This document shows, piece by piece, positions 13,885-23,128 of a stretch of DNA of 64,000 bases. Source of the DNA: Candidatus Nanopelagicales bacterium. GTDB lineage: Bacteria > Actinomycetota > Actinomycetes > S36-B12 > CAIYMF01. The notes beneath the pieces are model-generated. The model had not been told where the DNA came from. It searched no databases and worked only from the letters and a program-made list of their open reading frames with translations. The DNA lies in the NCBI GenBank assembly GCA_017848795.1, contig JAFIHG010000001.1, positions 62,001 through 126,000 on the forward strand. Reading direction: 5' to 3'. Position 1 is the first letter of the stretch. Each line of letters opens with the position of its first letter. A program made the position numbers and the translations under genes.

Positions 13885-16338
13885 ATGCCGGACCTACCCC
13901 CGCGTTCCCAGGTCGTCGTCGTCGGCGGAGGGGTGATCGGGTCGAGCGTCGCCTACCACCTGGCCCACCTCGGGGTGAGCGACGTGCTGCTGCTCGAACG
14001 TCACGAGCTCACCGCGGGCACGACCTGGCACGCGGCCGGGCTGATCACCAGTGCCGGTATGACCGACGAGACCTCGCTGTGGATGGCGCGGTACGCCCGC
14101 GAGCTCTACACCCGCCTCGAGGCCGAGACCGGGCATTCGACCGGGTTCCGCCCGATCGGGCACCTGCACCTGGCGTGCACCCCGCAGCGCCTCGAGACGC
14201 TGCGCCGGGAGCGGGCCTTCCAGCGCGGCTTCGGCGTGGACAACGTGGAGGTCTCACCGACCGAGGTCGGCGAGCTCTCGCCGATCACCCGGGTCGACGA
14301 CGTGCTCGCCGCGTCGTACGTCGCAGACGAGGGCCGCGCGGACCCGGTCGGGGTGGCGACCGCACTGGCGAAGGGCGCGCGCGCTCGGGGTGTCACGATC
14401 GTGACCGGGGTGAGCGTGACCGGCATCCGTACCGTGGCCGGGCGGGTGACCGCCGTGACGACCGACCAGGGCGACGTCGAGTGCGAGACGGTGGTGCTGG
14501 CCGCCGGGCTCTGGACCCGGGCGCTCGCGCGGCGCTGCGGCATCGACGTGCCGCTGCAGGCGGCCGAGCACTACTACCTGCTCACCGAGCCGATGCCGGG
14601 CGTGCACCGCGACCTGCCGGTCATCGAGGACCCGGACCGCTACGGGTACTACCGCGAGGAGGGCGACGGGTTGCTCGTCGGGCTCTTCGAGCCGGTCGGT
14701 GCGCCCTGGATGCTCGACGGCCCCCCGGCCGACTTCGCGTTCGGCACCATCGAGCCGGACTGGGACCGGATGACCCCGTTCCTGGAGCAGGCGATGTTCC
14801 GCTACCCCGGCCTGGCCGACGCGGGTGTCCGGAAGTTCTTCTGCGGTCCGGAGTCCTTCACCCCCGACCTGCACCCGATGCTCGGTCCGGCGCCCGAGGT
14901 CGAGGGGGTCCATGTCGCGGCCGGACTGAACAGCCTGGGGATCCTGCTCGGCGGTGGCGTCGGAAGCGTCGTGGCGCAGTGGATCGTCGACGGGCGGGCA
15001 CCGGTCGACGTGACGCACTACGCGGTGGAGCGGGCGCTGCCGTACGAGACGACCCGGGCGTTCCGCGGTGCGCGGGTGCGCGAGTCGCTCGGGGTGCTGT
15101 TCGGGGACGGCGTATGGCCGGAGTTCCAGTGGCGCACCGGCCGCGGCATCCGACGTTCCGTGCTGCACGACCGACTCGCCGCGCTCGGCGCCCGGTTCGG
15201 CCAGTCCGCGGGCTGGGAGTACCCCTTGTGGTTCGCCGCGCCGGACGCGCCCACCGCCGACGCGAGCGAGACCACGTGGGGACGGAGCGCGTCGTTCGAG
15301 GCGGCGGCGGGCGAGCACCGCGCGATCCGTGAGGCGGTCGGCGTCATGGACATGTCGCTGATGTCGAAGTTCCTCGTCCAGGGACCGGATTCGGCCACCG
15401 TGCTCGACCGCCTCTCGGCGAATGCGGTGGCCGGCGAGGTCGGTCGTGTGACGTACACGCAATGGTGCGACGTCGACGGCGGTATCCTCGCCGACGTCAC
15501 GGTGACCCGCCTGGCGACCGACCGGTTCCTCGTCGTGTCCAGCGACGTCACGCACCGGCGGGTGGAGCGGCTGCTGCGCCGGGCACCGGAGGGCGGCGAG
15601 GTCGCGATCACCACCGACGTCACGCCCGGCACGACACTGCTCTCGGTGCAGGGGCCGAACTCGCGGGCGCTGCTCGCGTCGTTGTCCCCGGATGACTGGT
15701 CGGACGAGGCGTTCCCGTACCTCGCCGCCCGTGAGATGGAGGTCGCGACCGCCCGGTTCCTCGCGATCCGCGTCACGTACGTCGGTGAGCTCGGTTACGA
15801 GCTGCACGTGCCGGCCGACCAGGCGCTCGCCGTGTGGGACGCGCTGATGGAGGCGGGTACGGCGTACGGCCTGCAGCCGGTGGGACTGAACGCGATGAAC
15901 TCGCTGCGCCTGGAGAAGGGTTACCGCGACTACGGGGTCGACATCGAGAACACCGACGACCCGCTCGTGGCCGGCCTGGCCTTCGCCGTCGCCTGGGACA
16001 AGCCGGGTGGTTTCGTCGGGCGCGACGCTCTGCTCGCGCGTCGTGGTGACCGGCGCGAACGGATGGTGCACGTCCTGCTCGCCGACCCGGTCCCACTGCT
16101 GCACGGCGGAGAACCGTTGCTGCACCATGGGGAATGGGTCGGATACGTCCGCGCCGGAGCCTACGGGCACACGCTCAAGGCGTCCGTCGGTCTCGGCGTC
16201 GTGGAGAACCCGTCCGGTGTCACCTCCGACTGGCTCGCCGCGGGAGGCTTCGAGGTGGACGTCGCGGGCACCCGGGTGCCTGCGACGTTGTCGTTGCGCC
16301 CGTTCTACGACCCGGAGCGGCTGCGTATCCGCAGCTGA
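13885..16338 (+). CDS. Dimethylglycine/sarcosine dehydrogenase-like flavoprotein with GcvT domain
   Basis: 817-residue two-domain enzyme. The N-terminal ~400 residues are a DAO-type FAD domain: QVVVVGGGVIGSSVAYHLA dinucleotide fold, then TTWHAAGL, where the His binds FAD covalently in rat dimethylglycine dehydrogenase. The C-terminal half is an aminomethyltransferase (GcvT/DUF1989-like) domain containing NAMNSLRLEKGYRDYG and a final barrel. Such enzymes oxidatively remove N-methyl groups and pass the one-carbon unit to tetrahydrofolate. ATG at 13885 with GAGGAGA at 13873-13879 is preferred over the upstream frame. The exact N-methylated substrate is unknown. Confidence 0.88.
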   Translation: MPDLPPRSQVVVVGGGVIGSSVAYHLAHLGVSDVLLLERHELTAGTTWHAAGLITSAGMTDETSLWMARYARELYTRLEAETGHSTGFRPIGHLHLACTPQRLETLRRERAFQRGFGVDNVEVSPTEVGELSPITRVDDVLAASYVADEGRADPVGVATALAKGARARGVTIVTGVSVTGIRTVAGRVTAVTTDQGDVECETVVLAAGLWTRALARRCGIDVPLQAAEHYYLLTEPMPGVHRDLPVIEDPDRYGYYREEGDGLLVGLFEPVGAPWMLDGPPADFAFGTIEPDWDRMTPFLEQAMFRYPGLADAGVRKFFCGPESFTPDLHPMLGPAPEVEGVHVAAGLNSLGILLGGGVGSVVAQWIVDGRAPVDVTHYAVERALPYETTRAFRGARVRESLGVLFGDGVWPEFQWRTGRGIRRSVLHDRLAALGARFGQSAGWEYPLWFAAPDAPTADASETTWGRSASFEAAAGEHRAIREAVGVMDMSLMSKFLVQGPDSATVLDRLSANAVAGEVGRVTYTQWCDVDGGILADVTVTRLATDRFLVVSSDVTHRRVERLLRRAPEGGEVAITTDVTPGTTLLSVQGPNSRALLASLSPDDWSDEAFPYLAAREMEVATARFLAIRVTYVGELGYELHVPADQALAVWDALMEAGTAYGLQPVGLNAMNSLRLEKGYRDYGVDIENTDDPLVAGLAFAVAWDKPGGFVGRDALLARRGDRRERMVHVLLADPVPLLHGGEPLLHHGEWVGYVRAGAYGHTLKASVGLGVVENPSGVTSDWLAAGGFEVDVAGTRVPATLSLRPFYDPERLRIRS

Positions 16339-16388
16339 GACTGCTCACCCATCCGACCTGCGGCCCCTCGGCGCGGTCGTGCACCGAC

Positions 16389-16748
16389 CTAGCAAGGGGT
16401 CCATCTGAGCGGACCGGCTTGGATGGGCGGCTGGTCGTCAAAGACCGAGCGGGTGCCATACGGGCGGGGTTCCTCCTGCGGCGGGCGGGGTTCCTCCTGC
16501 GGCAATGGTCCCAGCCGTCGACGGTCGTAGGCGGCTCGACGCGATGGGTCACCCAGGAGTGCATACGCCGCAATGACTTGCCGCAGTCGTACGTCCATCG
16601 CGCTCATCTCGGCGGCTCCGGCTGGTTCACGCGAGTCGGGGTGGTAGCGGCGCAGCAGGTGCCGGTACGCATGCCGAATCTGGTCCGCGGTCGCCTGCGG
16701 TTCGACGCCCAGGACCTGGTACGGGTCGGTCGCTCTGGATGGGGTCAT
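16389..16748 (-). CDS. J-domain (DnaJ-like) protein
   Basis: Small J-domain co-chaperone of about 119 residues. The J domain (residues ~7-70) begins DPYQVLGVEPQATADQIR and has the essential HPD in RRYHPDSRE, then a helix ending AYALLGDPSRRAAYDRRR. A short Pro/Glu repeat follows (PQEEPRP twice). It should stimulate DnaK ATPase. ATG at 16748 opens the conserved domain; the frame extends to 16850 but that part looks non-coding. It sits in a small stress island with hsp20 and an HspR-like regulator. Confidence 0.75.
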   Translation of the reverse strand: MTPSRATDPYQVLGVEPQATADQIRHAYRHLLRRYHPDSREPAGAAEMSAMDVRLRQVIAAYALLGDPSRRAAYDRRRLGPLPQEEPRPPQEEPRPYGTRSVFDDQPPIQAGPLRWTPC

Positions 16749-16951
16749 GGCCGTGGAGTGGTGACGAGCCAGGGTGGTCCCGCGGCAGGATCGCGGCGGG
16801 ACCACCCTGTGCATCCGTCCGGTCGAGGAGGACGTCCGCCCGGCTCGCACTACGTTGCGCCGTCAGGGCGCGGGCGCCGCGAATGTTCGTCAGACGCAAA
16901 AAGGGCTGGCTGCGAGCGGGTGCGGTCGTGTCCTCGACCTGGCACGGTGGG

Positions 16952-17230
16952 TCAGTGCGCTGTGCATCTCCTCTCAGGGTCGTTGTCGCTGCACATCGAT
17001 AGCGGAGGGGAGCGTTGCCTGGCCCACCCCCCGACGCCTGGGCAGCTGGGACGTCGAGCGAGCCGGCGCCGCCGGCCGAGCCGGTGCCGCGCCGCTGGAG
17101 ACGATGGACGGATCGTGACGGTCGCGCACGCCACCTTCGGTGGAACGGTGCCCCACTCGGCAATGATGATCCGCTCGAATTCCTCCTGCAACCACGCCGG
17201 ATCTTCGAGTAGGACAGATAACTGGTCCAT
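16952..17230 (-). CDS. Small hypothetical protein with RQRSPP tail motif
   Basis: 92-residue frame starting MDQLSVLLEDPAWLQEEFER and ending in an Arg/Pro-rich part with WARQRSPP. Similar small actinobacterial hypothetical proteins combine a DPxWLxxEFxxI helix with a QRSPP-like tail, which is why this strand is preferred; this is recalled, not searched. A GTGGAG lies 2 nt before the ATG. It occupies the gap between dnaJ and hsp20, and nothing else convincing is seen in that gap. Confidence 0.45.
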   Translation of the reverse strand: MDQLSVLLEDPAWLQEEFERIIIAEWGTVPPKVACATVTIRPSSPAARHRLGRRRRLARRPSCPGVGGWARQRSPPLSMCSDNDPERRCTAH

Positions 17231-17339
17231 TACTCCACTCGTGTCCGACGGGAACGCGAGCGTCGTCACCATCACCATCACCTCGCCCACCATCACCTCG
17301 CCGGAGGACGACCTTTACAGATCGCTCCTCCGAGCCGTT

Positions 17340-17777
17340 TCAGGCGCTCTTGAGTGCCTGCCGATCCTCGACACCGCTGGCGATCGAGATCTTCCGAGGC
17401 TTCGCCTGCTCCGCGACGGGGATCAGGAGCTTGAGCACGCCGTGGTCGTAACTCGCCTCGATCCGGTCGGTGTCCAGGTTGTCACCCAGCACCAGCTGAC
17501 GGGAGAACACTCCGCGCGCACGCTCGGCTGCGATCCAGTCGGTGTCGTTGTCGCGTCCCGGCCGTTCCGCGCGGATGGTGACCACGTTGCGTTCCACGTC
17601 CAGATCGATGGTGTCCGGGTCCACACCCGGCAGGTCGAACTCGACGTGGAAGGTGTCACCTTGGCGCCAGGCGTCCATCGGCATCATCGAGGGCCGCGCG
17701 AGCGTCCCGTTGGTGCCGAGCACCTGCTGGGTGAGTCGGTCGAGTTCGCGGAACGGGTCGGTTCGCATCAGCATCAT
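17340..17777 (-). CDS. Hsp20/alpha-crystallin small heat shock protein
   Basis: 145-residue small heat shock protein that holds unfolded proteins in a refoldable state. The alpha-crystallin domain covers about residues 37-128 ([20 protein letters not shown] through [14 protein letters not shown], with the family GVLxxxxP signature). ATG at 17777 is chosen because GGAGGTGG lies just upstream; the longer frame to 17828 lacks such a site. It is divergent from the MerR-type HspR-like gene, which probably represses it. Confidence 0.9.
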   Translation of the reverse strand: MMLMRTDPFRELDRLTQQVLGTNGTLARPSMMPMDAWRQGDTFHVEFDLPGVDPDTIDLDVERNVVTIRAERPGRDNDTDWIAAERARGVFSRQLVLGDNLDTDRIEASYDHGVLKLLIPVAEQAKPRKISIASGVEDRQALKSA

Positions 17778-17854
17778 CGTCCACCTCCACTGGTCGGTCT
17801 TTCCGATGCTCCGATCCGGCCGATCCATCGCTCGGGGATGGATCTATGGCCTCT

Positions 17855-17880
17855 GTGATAGGTTTTATATAACACTCTGT
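17855..17880. promoter_or_regulatory. AT-rich divergent promoter of hsp20 and the HspR-like gene
   Basis: The segment containing GTGATAGGTTTTATATAACAC is strikingly AT-rich for this genome and partly palindromic (GTGATA and its mirror). It lies between the hsp20 start (17777) and the regulator start (17914), where a MerR/HspR operator would be expected. A classic HAIR element (CTTGAGT-N7-ACTCAAG) is not seen. Confidence 0.5.
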
Positions 17881-17913
17881 CCGCGCAACCGCAAGCCCCG
17901 ACGTGAGGTTCTC

Positions 17914-18198
17914 GTGATCGATCGAAGACCGGACCCGGCGCGTGGCGTCTACGGGATCTCGGTGGCCGCCGAACTGGTGGGTATGGGGATACAGAACCTT
18001 CGTCTCTACGAAGCACGCGGTCTGCTCGAACCGCACCGGACGGAAGGCGGCACCCGTCGCTACAGCGCCAACGACCTTGATCGGCTCCGCCGCATCGGAG
18101 ATCTGCTTGCGGCCGGCCTGAACCTGGCCGGCGTGAGCATGGTGCTCGAACTCGAGGAAGAGAACAGGCAGCTACGAGCAGGAGAAACAAGGAGGTAG
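17914..18198 (+). CDS. MerR-family regulator, HspR-like
   Basis: 94-residue MerR-type DNA-binding protein. The winged helix-turn-helix covers residues 10-75 (YGISVAAELVGMGIQNLRLYEARGLLEP, then GGTRRYSANDLDRLRRI) and a short coiled coil LVLELEEENRQLR follows. HspR repressors of actinobacteria have this size and control dnaK and small heat shock genes. Divergence from hsp20 supports that role. GTG start at 17914 with GAGG at 17905-17908. Confidence 0.8.
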   Translation: MIDRRPDPARGVYGISVAAELVGMGIQNLRLYEARGLLEPHRTEGGTRRYSANDLDRLRRIGDLLAAGLNLAGVSMVLELEEENRQLRAGETRR

Positions 18199-18310
18199 TG
18201 CCTGGCGCCACCGAGGCGGATCTCGCCGAGCAGCGGCTGCAGGTCCCTATCGACGAGGACGCCTACCCGGTCGACCTGCCGAAGGGGCCGGCGCCGCGGG
18301 GGTCGACAGG

Positions 18311-18700
18311 TCAGGGAGTGCGCTTTCGCAGCCCGGGCGGCCGGCCCTCGGATGCTCCACCGCGCAGCAGACGCAACCGGGGCTTGCTGACGCGGAACCC
18401 CTTGATCGCCGCCTGCGACTGGGCGGAGAGCAGTGACAGGTCCGACTGGTGCGAGAGGACAGAACCGAGCGACTGGTTCGAGAGCATCGACAGCAGGCTC
18501 ATCGACGACCCGAACGAACCGAACGAGGCGAACGACCACACGCTGCCGACGGAGAGGAACGACCCGACCGAGCCGATCGACAGCACCGATCCGACCGAGC
18601 CGATCGAGAGCACGGAGTTGCGGGATCCGATCGACATCCAATTGCGCGCCATCGGGCCAGCGTAGAGCGCGGTGCCGCGGTGCGCCCGGCGCGCGATCAT
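18311..18700 (-). CDS. Serine/glycine repeat protein (SIGSVGS repeats), unknown function
   Basis: 129-residue protein whose residues ~20-95 are a run of short repeats with a Ser every 2-3 residues: SIGSRNSVL, SIGSVGSVL, SIGSVGSFL, SVGSVWSFA, then NQSLGSVLSHQSDLSLL. The spacing suggests a beta-solenoid or similar stacked fold. Proteins of this look occur in other actinobacteria as hypothetical genes (recalled, not searched). The C-terminus is basic. The opposite-strand frame 18198-18665 is poor in comparison. ATG at 18700; the inner ATG at 18652 is an alternative. It is convergent with the HspR-like gene and divergent from cheB. Confidence 0.6.
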   Translation of the reverse strand: MIARRAHRGTALYAGPMARNWMSIGSRNSVLSIGSVGSVLSIGSVGSFLSVGSVWSFASFGSFGSSMSLLSMLSNQSLGSVLSHQSDLSLLSAQSQAAIKGFRVSKPRLRLLRGGASEGRPPGLRKRTP

Positions 18701-18743
18701 GCTCGCCGCGCGGCGCAGCGGTACGCGTGCGAGTGTGGCCAGG

Positions 18744-19814
18744 ATGAGCGTGCAGCCGACGGTCGAGACGGGGGACGTGCCGCCGCCGCTCGTCGTCATC
18801 GGCGGTTCCGCCGGGGCGTACGGCCCGCTGATCGAGTTCATCAGCGAGCTGCGGCAGGGATTCCCGGCAGCGGTACTCGTGACGATCCACGTCGGTGACC
18901 GCAGCCGCGGCAAGCTGCCCGCGATCCTGGCGCGACACAGCAGGTTGCCGGTGCTCGCCGGGCGCGACGGCGCGCTGCTGCGGGCCGGCGAGATCCACGT
19001 GGCACCGGCCGGACGCCATCTGCTCGTCGCCCGCGAACGGATGCGGCTCTGGGAGGGTCCGCGCGTCAACCGGCACCGGCCGGCGATCGACATGCTCTTC
19101 GCGAGCGCCGCGCAGTGGATCGGCCCCCGCACGGTGGCAATCGTGCTGTCCGGGGTGCTCGACGACGGCGCGGTCGGGGCCGCCCTCGTCGAGCGGGTGG
19201 GTGGTGTGGTGCTCGCCCAGGACCCGCGGGACGCCGCCTTCGCCAGCATGCCGGCTGCCGCGCTGCGCGCCGCCCCCGGCTCCCGGGCGGTGAGCGGGCC
19301 GGACCTCGCTCGCGAGACGCTCGACGCGCTCACCACGATCTCCGAACCCGACCTGCGATCCGATCCGACCGACCAACGCCTCGACCAGGGGGTGATCGAG
19401 CCCATGACGCACGACGACGAAGAGCAGATGGGCGACGGCGACGACCTCAGCTACCTCGAGCCGGAGGAGAGCCGGCTGGTGCGGCTCGCGTGTCCCGAGT
19501 GCGGCGGCGCCATGGCGCAGGTCGACCTGCCCTCGATCTCGTACTTCCGCTGCCACCTCGGCCACCAGTTCGCGCCCGAGTCGCTCGCCGCGGCGCAGGA
19601 GGAGGCGGTGGAGCGGCGGCTGTGGAGCGCCGTTGCGGCCCTCGAGGAGCAGGCCGCACTGGCTCATCACCTGGCCGGCACGACCCGGGACGTCGGCCCG
19701 GGTGGCGTCGTCCGCTCGCCGGAGCAGCTCGCCGAGCGGGCCCGCCAGTTGCGCGATCAGGTCCATCGCTGGACCAGCGAGCTGCGCCAGCAACAAGAGC
19801 CGCCGCCGGACTGA
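18744..19814 (+). CDS. CheB-type protein methylesterase without receiver domain
   Basis: 356-residue CheB methylesterase-domain protein. The catalytic triad fits Ser22 (GGSAGA), His49 (TIHVG) and Asp141 (GVLDDGA). There is no N-terminal response-regulator domain. A C-terminal part after residue ~240 carries CPECGG and FRCHLGHQF, a zinc-ribbon-like pair common in stand-alone CheB homologues, then a helical end. In chemotaxis CheB removes glutamyl methyl esters; here no flagellar or receptor genes are present, so the target is probably another signalling system. It is convergent with the CheR-PAS gene (7-nt gap). Confidence 0.85.
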   Translation: MSVQPTVETGDVPPPLVVIGGSAGAYGPLIEFISELRQGFPAAVLVTIHVGDRSRGKLPAILARHSRLPVLAGRDGALLRAGEIHVAPAGRHLLVARERMRLWEGPRVNRHRPAIDMLFASAAQWIGPRTVAIVLSGVLDDGAVGAALVERVGGVVLAQDPRDAAFASMPAAALRAAPGSRAVSGPDLARETLDALTTISEPDLRSDPTDQRLDQGVIEPMTHDDEEQMGDGDDLSYLEPEESRLVRLACPECGGAMAQVDLPSISYFRCHLGHQFAPESLAAAQEEAVERRLWSAVAALEEQAALAHHLAGTTRDVGPGGVVRSPEQLAERARQLRDQVHRWTSELRQQQEPPPD

Positions 19815-19821
19815 GCGTCGG

Positions 19822-20814
19822 TCAGGACGCGTGGTCGCGGGAGAGGTCCTCCATCAGGATCAGCGCACCATTCGGGTCCTCCGCACTGCCGTGCAACGGC
19901 GTGACCGTGACGCGCAGCTCGACCTGCCGCCCTCGCCGGTTGACCGCGGAGATGCGTTCTCCCACGATGGCGGGTTGCTGGCCGGCGATGACGGCGCGCA
20001 GCCAGGGCTGCAGCTCCGCGGTCGGCAACCCGCTGTCCAGGTTCAGCAGGTGCGCCCCGACCGCCTCGTCCTCGCGCAGTCCCCACAGCTCGCGCGCGTG
20101 CCGCGTCCAGACCTGCACGAACAGCTCCCGGTCGACGACGATCACCGCTGGCTCGAGGCTGCCGAGGATCGAACCCATGAACGCGTTGAGATCGGACAGC
20201 TCGATGCTGCGCTCGCGCAGCTCGTCGTTGGTGTTCTGCAACTCGTCGTTCGCGGACTGGATCTCCTCGTTCATCGTCTCGAGCTCTTCGTTGGTGCTCT
20301 GCAGCTCCTCGTTGGTGGTCTCCAGCTCCTCGACGGTGCTCTGCAACTCCTCGTTCGTCGTCTCGAGTTCCTCGTTCGTGCTCTGCAGCTCCTCGTACGC
20401 CGTCTCGAGCTGCCGGTTCGCGGTCTCGACCTCGACCCGCAGCGCCCGGTAGCGGCTCACGTCGGTGAAGCTGATCGACGTGCCGAGGTGGTGACCACCG
20501 GTGTCGAACAGCGGCACGACGTGGACGTCCAGATAGATCGGCTCCCGACCGCCCGGTCGGGCCCACTCGATCTCCCGCAACCAGACCGGCAGGCGGTTCT
20601 CCTCGACCGCGGACAGGTGGGAACGCAGCTCGACCGGACGGTAGGAGATCTCCAGGTCCTGGAACGGGCGCCCCACGTCGCGGTCGGAGAGCCCGAGCAG
20701 CGCGTGCGCCCGGTGGTTGACCAGGGCGAGCCGGCCGTCCCCGCCGACGGCGATCTGCGCGATCGGGTTGGTGAGGATCAGCTCGCGACGTAACCGCAGG
20801 TCGTCGTCGGACAC
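19822..20814 (-). CDS. C-terminal PAS-coiled coil-PAS part of the split CheR protein
   Basis: Intact 330-residue frame with a GTG (20814) that could let it be made alone. Order: PAS (about 10-125), coiled coil of EELQSTNEELETTNEELQS-type heptads (about 130-210), PAS (about 215-320). This coiled-coil-linked PAS pair is the usual C-terminal half of CheR-PAS fusions. No kinase domain is attached. Whether it is translated independently is unknown. Confidence 0.6.
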   Translation of the reverse strand: MSDDDLRLRRELILTNPIAQIAVGGDGRLALVNHRAHALLGLSDRDVGRPFQDLEISYRPVELRSHLSAVEENRLPVWLREIEWARPGGREPIYLDVHVVPLFDTGGHHLGTSISFTDVSRYRALRVEVETANRQLETAYEELQSTNEELETTNEELQSTVEELETTNEELQSTNEELETMNEEIQSANDELQNTNDELRERSIELSDLNAFMGSILGSLEPAVIVVDRELFVQVWTRHARELWGLREDEAVGAHLLNLDSGLPTAELQPWLRAVIAGQQPAIVGERISAVNRRGRQVELRVTVTPLHGSAEDPNGALILMEDLSRDHAS

Positions 20815-21721
20815 CGCGGCCCGACCCGCGGAGCGCGGCAGGACGCCGAGGCCCTCGACCCGGCTGCTGCGGACGCGACGGAAGAAGCGTCGCTTTGAGG
20901 TCGATCGGCTCGAAGACGCCGGCGTGGTTGAGCAGCATCTCCGCCTTTCCCAGGAACAGCACGCCGTCCGGGTGCAGTGCGAAGCCGAGCCGGTTCACCA
21001 CCTGCGACTGCGTCTCGGTGTTGAAGTACATCAGCGTGTTGCGGCACAGCAGCAGGTCGATCCGGGAGATCGGAGCGTCCTGGGTGAGGTCGTTGCGCCC
21101 GAAGATCACCGCCCGCCGCAGCTCGGAACTGACGACGTGGCGCCCGCCGACCGGCTCCAGGTAGCGGTCCCGGTAGCTGTCGGGCAGCCCTCGCAGCTCG
21201 CGCTCGGTGTACGCCGCATGGCGCGCCGCCGCGAGCGCCGCCTCGTCGATGTCGGTGGCGTAGATCTTGACGCGGTCCCTGAAGGCAGCGCCCAGCCGTT
21301 CGTGCAGCAGCATCGCGACCGAGTACGCCTCCTGGCCCGCCGCACAGCCGGCGCTCCACACCCGGATGGGCCCGTCCCCGACCCGCTCCAGCAACTCCGG
21401 GAGCAGCTCCTCGGCGAGCACCTTCCAGGCATCGGCGTCCCGGAAGAAGCTCGTGACGTTGATCAGGATCGTGTTGAAGAGGGCGGTGAACTCCTCGGGC
21501 TGCAGCGCCAGCACGTCCTGGTACTCGTCGAACGACCCGACACCGATCTCGTTCATGCGGTGGCGCACGCGGCGTACCAGGCTCGGCCGCTTGTAGCCGG
21601 TGAAGTCGAAGGAGCGGTCGTCGCGGAGGAACTCCAGCAGCCGCTCGAAACTCTCGTCCACCTCGTCGGCGGCTGCCGAGGCCTTGTTGGCCCCCACGGC
21701 GGGCGGCCCGTCGTCGCTCAT
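19822..21721 (-). pseudogene. CheR methyltransferase-PAS protein split by a +1 frameshift
   Basis: The frame from ATG 21721 encodes a CheR methyltransferase: N-domain KRPSLVRRVRHRMNEIG, then the SAM-binding VWSAGCAAGQEAYS and LLLCRNTLMYFN. It runs normally to VFEPIDLK. At about 20895-20899 one extra base (TTT on the plus strand) throws it out of frame into a long non-coding-like tail ending at 19757. The following frame, entered at that point, reads KRRFFRRVRS and continues through a PAS domain, a long coiled coil and a second PAS domain to 19822. Rejoined, the product is about 633 residues, like typical CheR-PAS fusions. It may be a true mutation or a base-calling error. Confidence 0.8.
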
Positions 21722-21802
21722 CGGCTGCCTTTCGAACCGCGGGTCGGTGCTCTCCAGCGTACGGCGCTGCGGCCTCCGACGCCGCCGGGGGCGGGGGAGC
21801 TG

Positions 21803-23128
21803 TCAGCCCTTCTGGATCTCGTGTGGGTCCTGCCCGGTCTCGACGACCAGCTCGGCGATCTCGCGCAGCTTCACGTTCCGGCGCTGGGAGGCCTTGACCA
21901 GCTCATCGAAGGCGTCCTGCGGTCGGAGCCGATGCCGTTCGACGACGATCCCGACGGCTTCGCCGATGCGCTGCCGCGTCTCGAGCGCGACCCGTAGGTT
22001 CTCCTCGTTCAGCACGTGGGTGAGCGCCGCCGAGGTCTGCGCTGCGACCACCTGCACCACGCGCACGGCGGCGACGTCGAACCCGTCGTGACGATGGGTG
22101 TAGACGGTGAGTGCGGCGGGGCGGTGGGCGGGCAGCTCGATGCGCACCGACAACGCACTGCGCAGGCCGGCCTCCGCGGCGAGCGCGGCGAACCGCGGCC
22201 ACCGGTGCTGGACGCCGAGCTGGCCGAGGTTGATGACCGGCGCTCCCTGCAGCACTGCGACCACCGGCCCCTGCTGCATGTCGAGCTGGCGGCGCTCGTA
22301 CTCCAGCTCCCAAGGCCGGGTGCCCGCCACCGTTGCCGCCTCCGCACGAGTGCGGGTGAGCGAGACGCAGGCGGCGTACGGGCCGTCCTGTCCCGGGTCC
22401 GGGTGGCCGCCGAGCAGCTCGACGGCGGCGTACGCCGCGATGCTCGCCACCTCCGCCACCGAGGTCGCCGCCGCCAGGCGCGCGCTCAAGGCGATGAGGC
22501 GCTCGTGCGTCAACTCGGGGCCGGCCGGGCGCGGCGCCTGCTCGGGTACGGCGTGCAGGTGGCCGCGCGACGGGCCAGCGGGGCTCGGCACCAGCTCCCA
22601 GCGCAACGCAGGAGCGCCACCGGGCCGGGTGACGCGCTCGACGCTCACCGCCACCGGGATCGTCCCGCCGTCGCGCCGCGTCACGTGCAGCGGTGCACCC
22701 GGCGTGACCGGTCGTCCTGCGCGAAGGGAGCTGATGAGGGTGCGGGCCGCCGCCCGGTCGGGGCCGGCGAACCAGGTCGCGATGGGCCGGCGGACCTGAT
22801 TTCTTCCCGAGCCGAGCAGCAGCTCGCCGACCGCTCGGTTGGCGCCCAGCACCACCCCGCTGTCGTCGGTGAGCACGACCGGTGGGCCGGACTCGGGTCC
22901 GTACAGCGACTGCTCGGCAGCCACCTCGGCAAGACGCTGGTTGGCAGCGGCGAGCTCCTCCTGCTGGACGCGCAGCTCCTCCTCCGCGATGAGCAGCTGC
23001 TCGCTGAGCTCGTCGAGCTCGGCGACGAGCGGGTCGTCGCTCGTACGGGGAGCGAGGCCCTGGACCCGCTGGGTGCGGGCACGCAGCTGGACCAGGAAGT
23101 CGTCGAGCTCACCTAAAGAGATCGGCAT
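21803..23128 (-). CDS. PAS-GAF-ANTAR regulator
   Basis: 441-residue signalling protein. An N-terminal coiled coil (~30-75, EELRVQQEELAAANQRLAE) leads into a PAS-like domain (~85-185), a GAF domain (~215-370) and a C-terminal ANTAR domain (last ~60 residues; ALETRQRIGEAVGIVVERHR, then AFDELVKASQRRNVKLREIA). ANTAR domains bind paired RNA hairpins and prevent transcription termination. ATG at 23128 with GGGGGA upstream is preferred over the longer frame to 23197. It stands beside cheB and cheR-PAS and may share their stimulus. Confidence 0.85.
   Translation of the reverse strand: MPISLGELDDFLVQLRARTQRVQGLAPRTSDDPLVAELDELSEQLLIAEEELRVQQEELAAANQRLAEVAAEQSLYGPESGPPVVLTDDSGVVLGANRAVGELLLGSGRNQVRRPIATWFAGPDRAAARTLISSLRAGRPVTPGAPLHVTRRDGGTIPVAVSVERVTRPGGAPALRWELVPSPAGPSRGHLHAVPEQAPRPAGPELTHERLIALSARLAAATSVAEVASIAAYAAVELLGGHPDPGQDGPYAACVSLTRTRAEAATVAGTRPWELEYERRQLDMQQGPVVAVLQGAPVINLGQLGVQHRWPRFAALAAEAGLRSALSVRIELPAHRPAALTVYTHRHDGFDVAAVRVVQVVAAQTSAALTHVLNEENLRVALETRQRIGEAVGIVVERHRLRPQDAFDELVKASQRRNVKLREIAELVVETGQDPHEIQKG

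Noticed and set aside
17015-17212. Plus-strand 65-codon frame with TTG start and GGAGGGG
   Set aside because: Has a good ribosome-binding site, but the overlapping minus-strand frame has a more convincing DPAWLQEEF and RQRSPP pattern. Kept only as an alternative.
16851-17339. Search for RNA genes in the largest low-information gap
   Set aside because: No tRNA-like cloverleaf or rRNA-like sequence was recognised; only the small minus-strand frame and CACCATCACC-type short repeats (17267-17298) are visible.
18198-18665. Plus-strand frame following the HspR-like gene
   Set aside because: It overlaps the SIGSVGS repeat gene; its Asp/Pro/Ser repeats are the complement of those repeats, and the minus strand is more protein-like.
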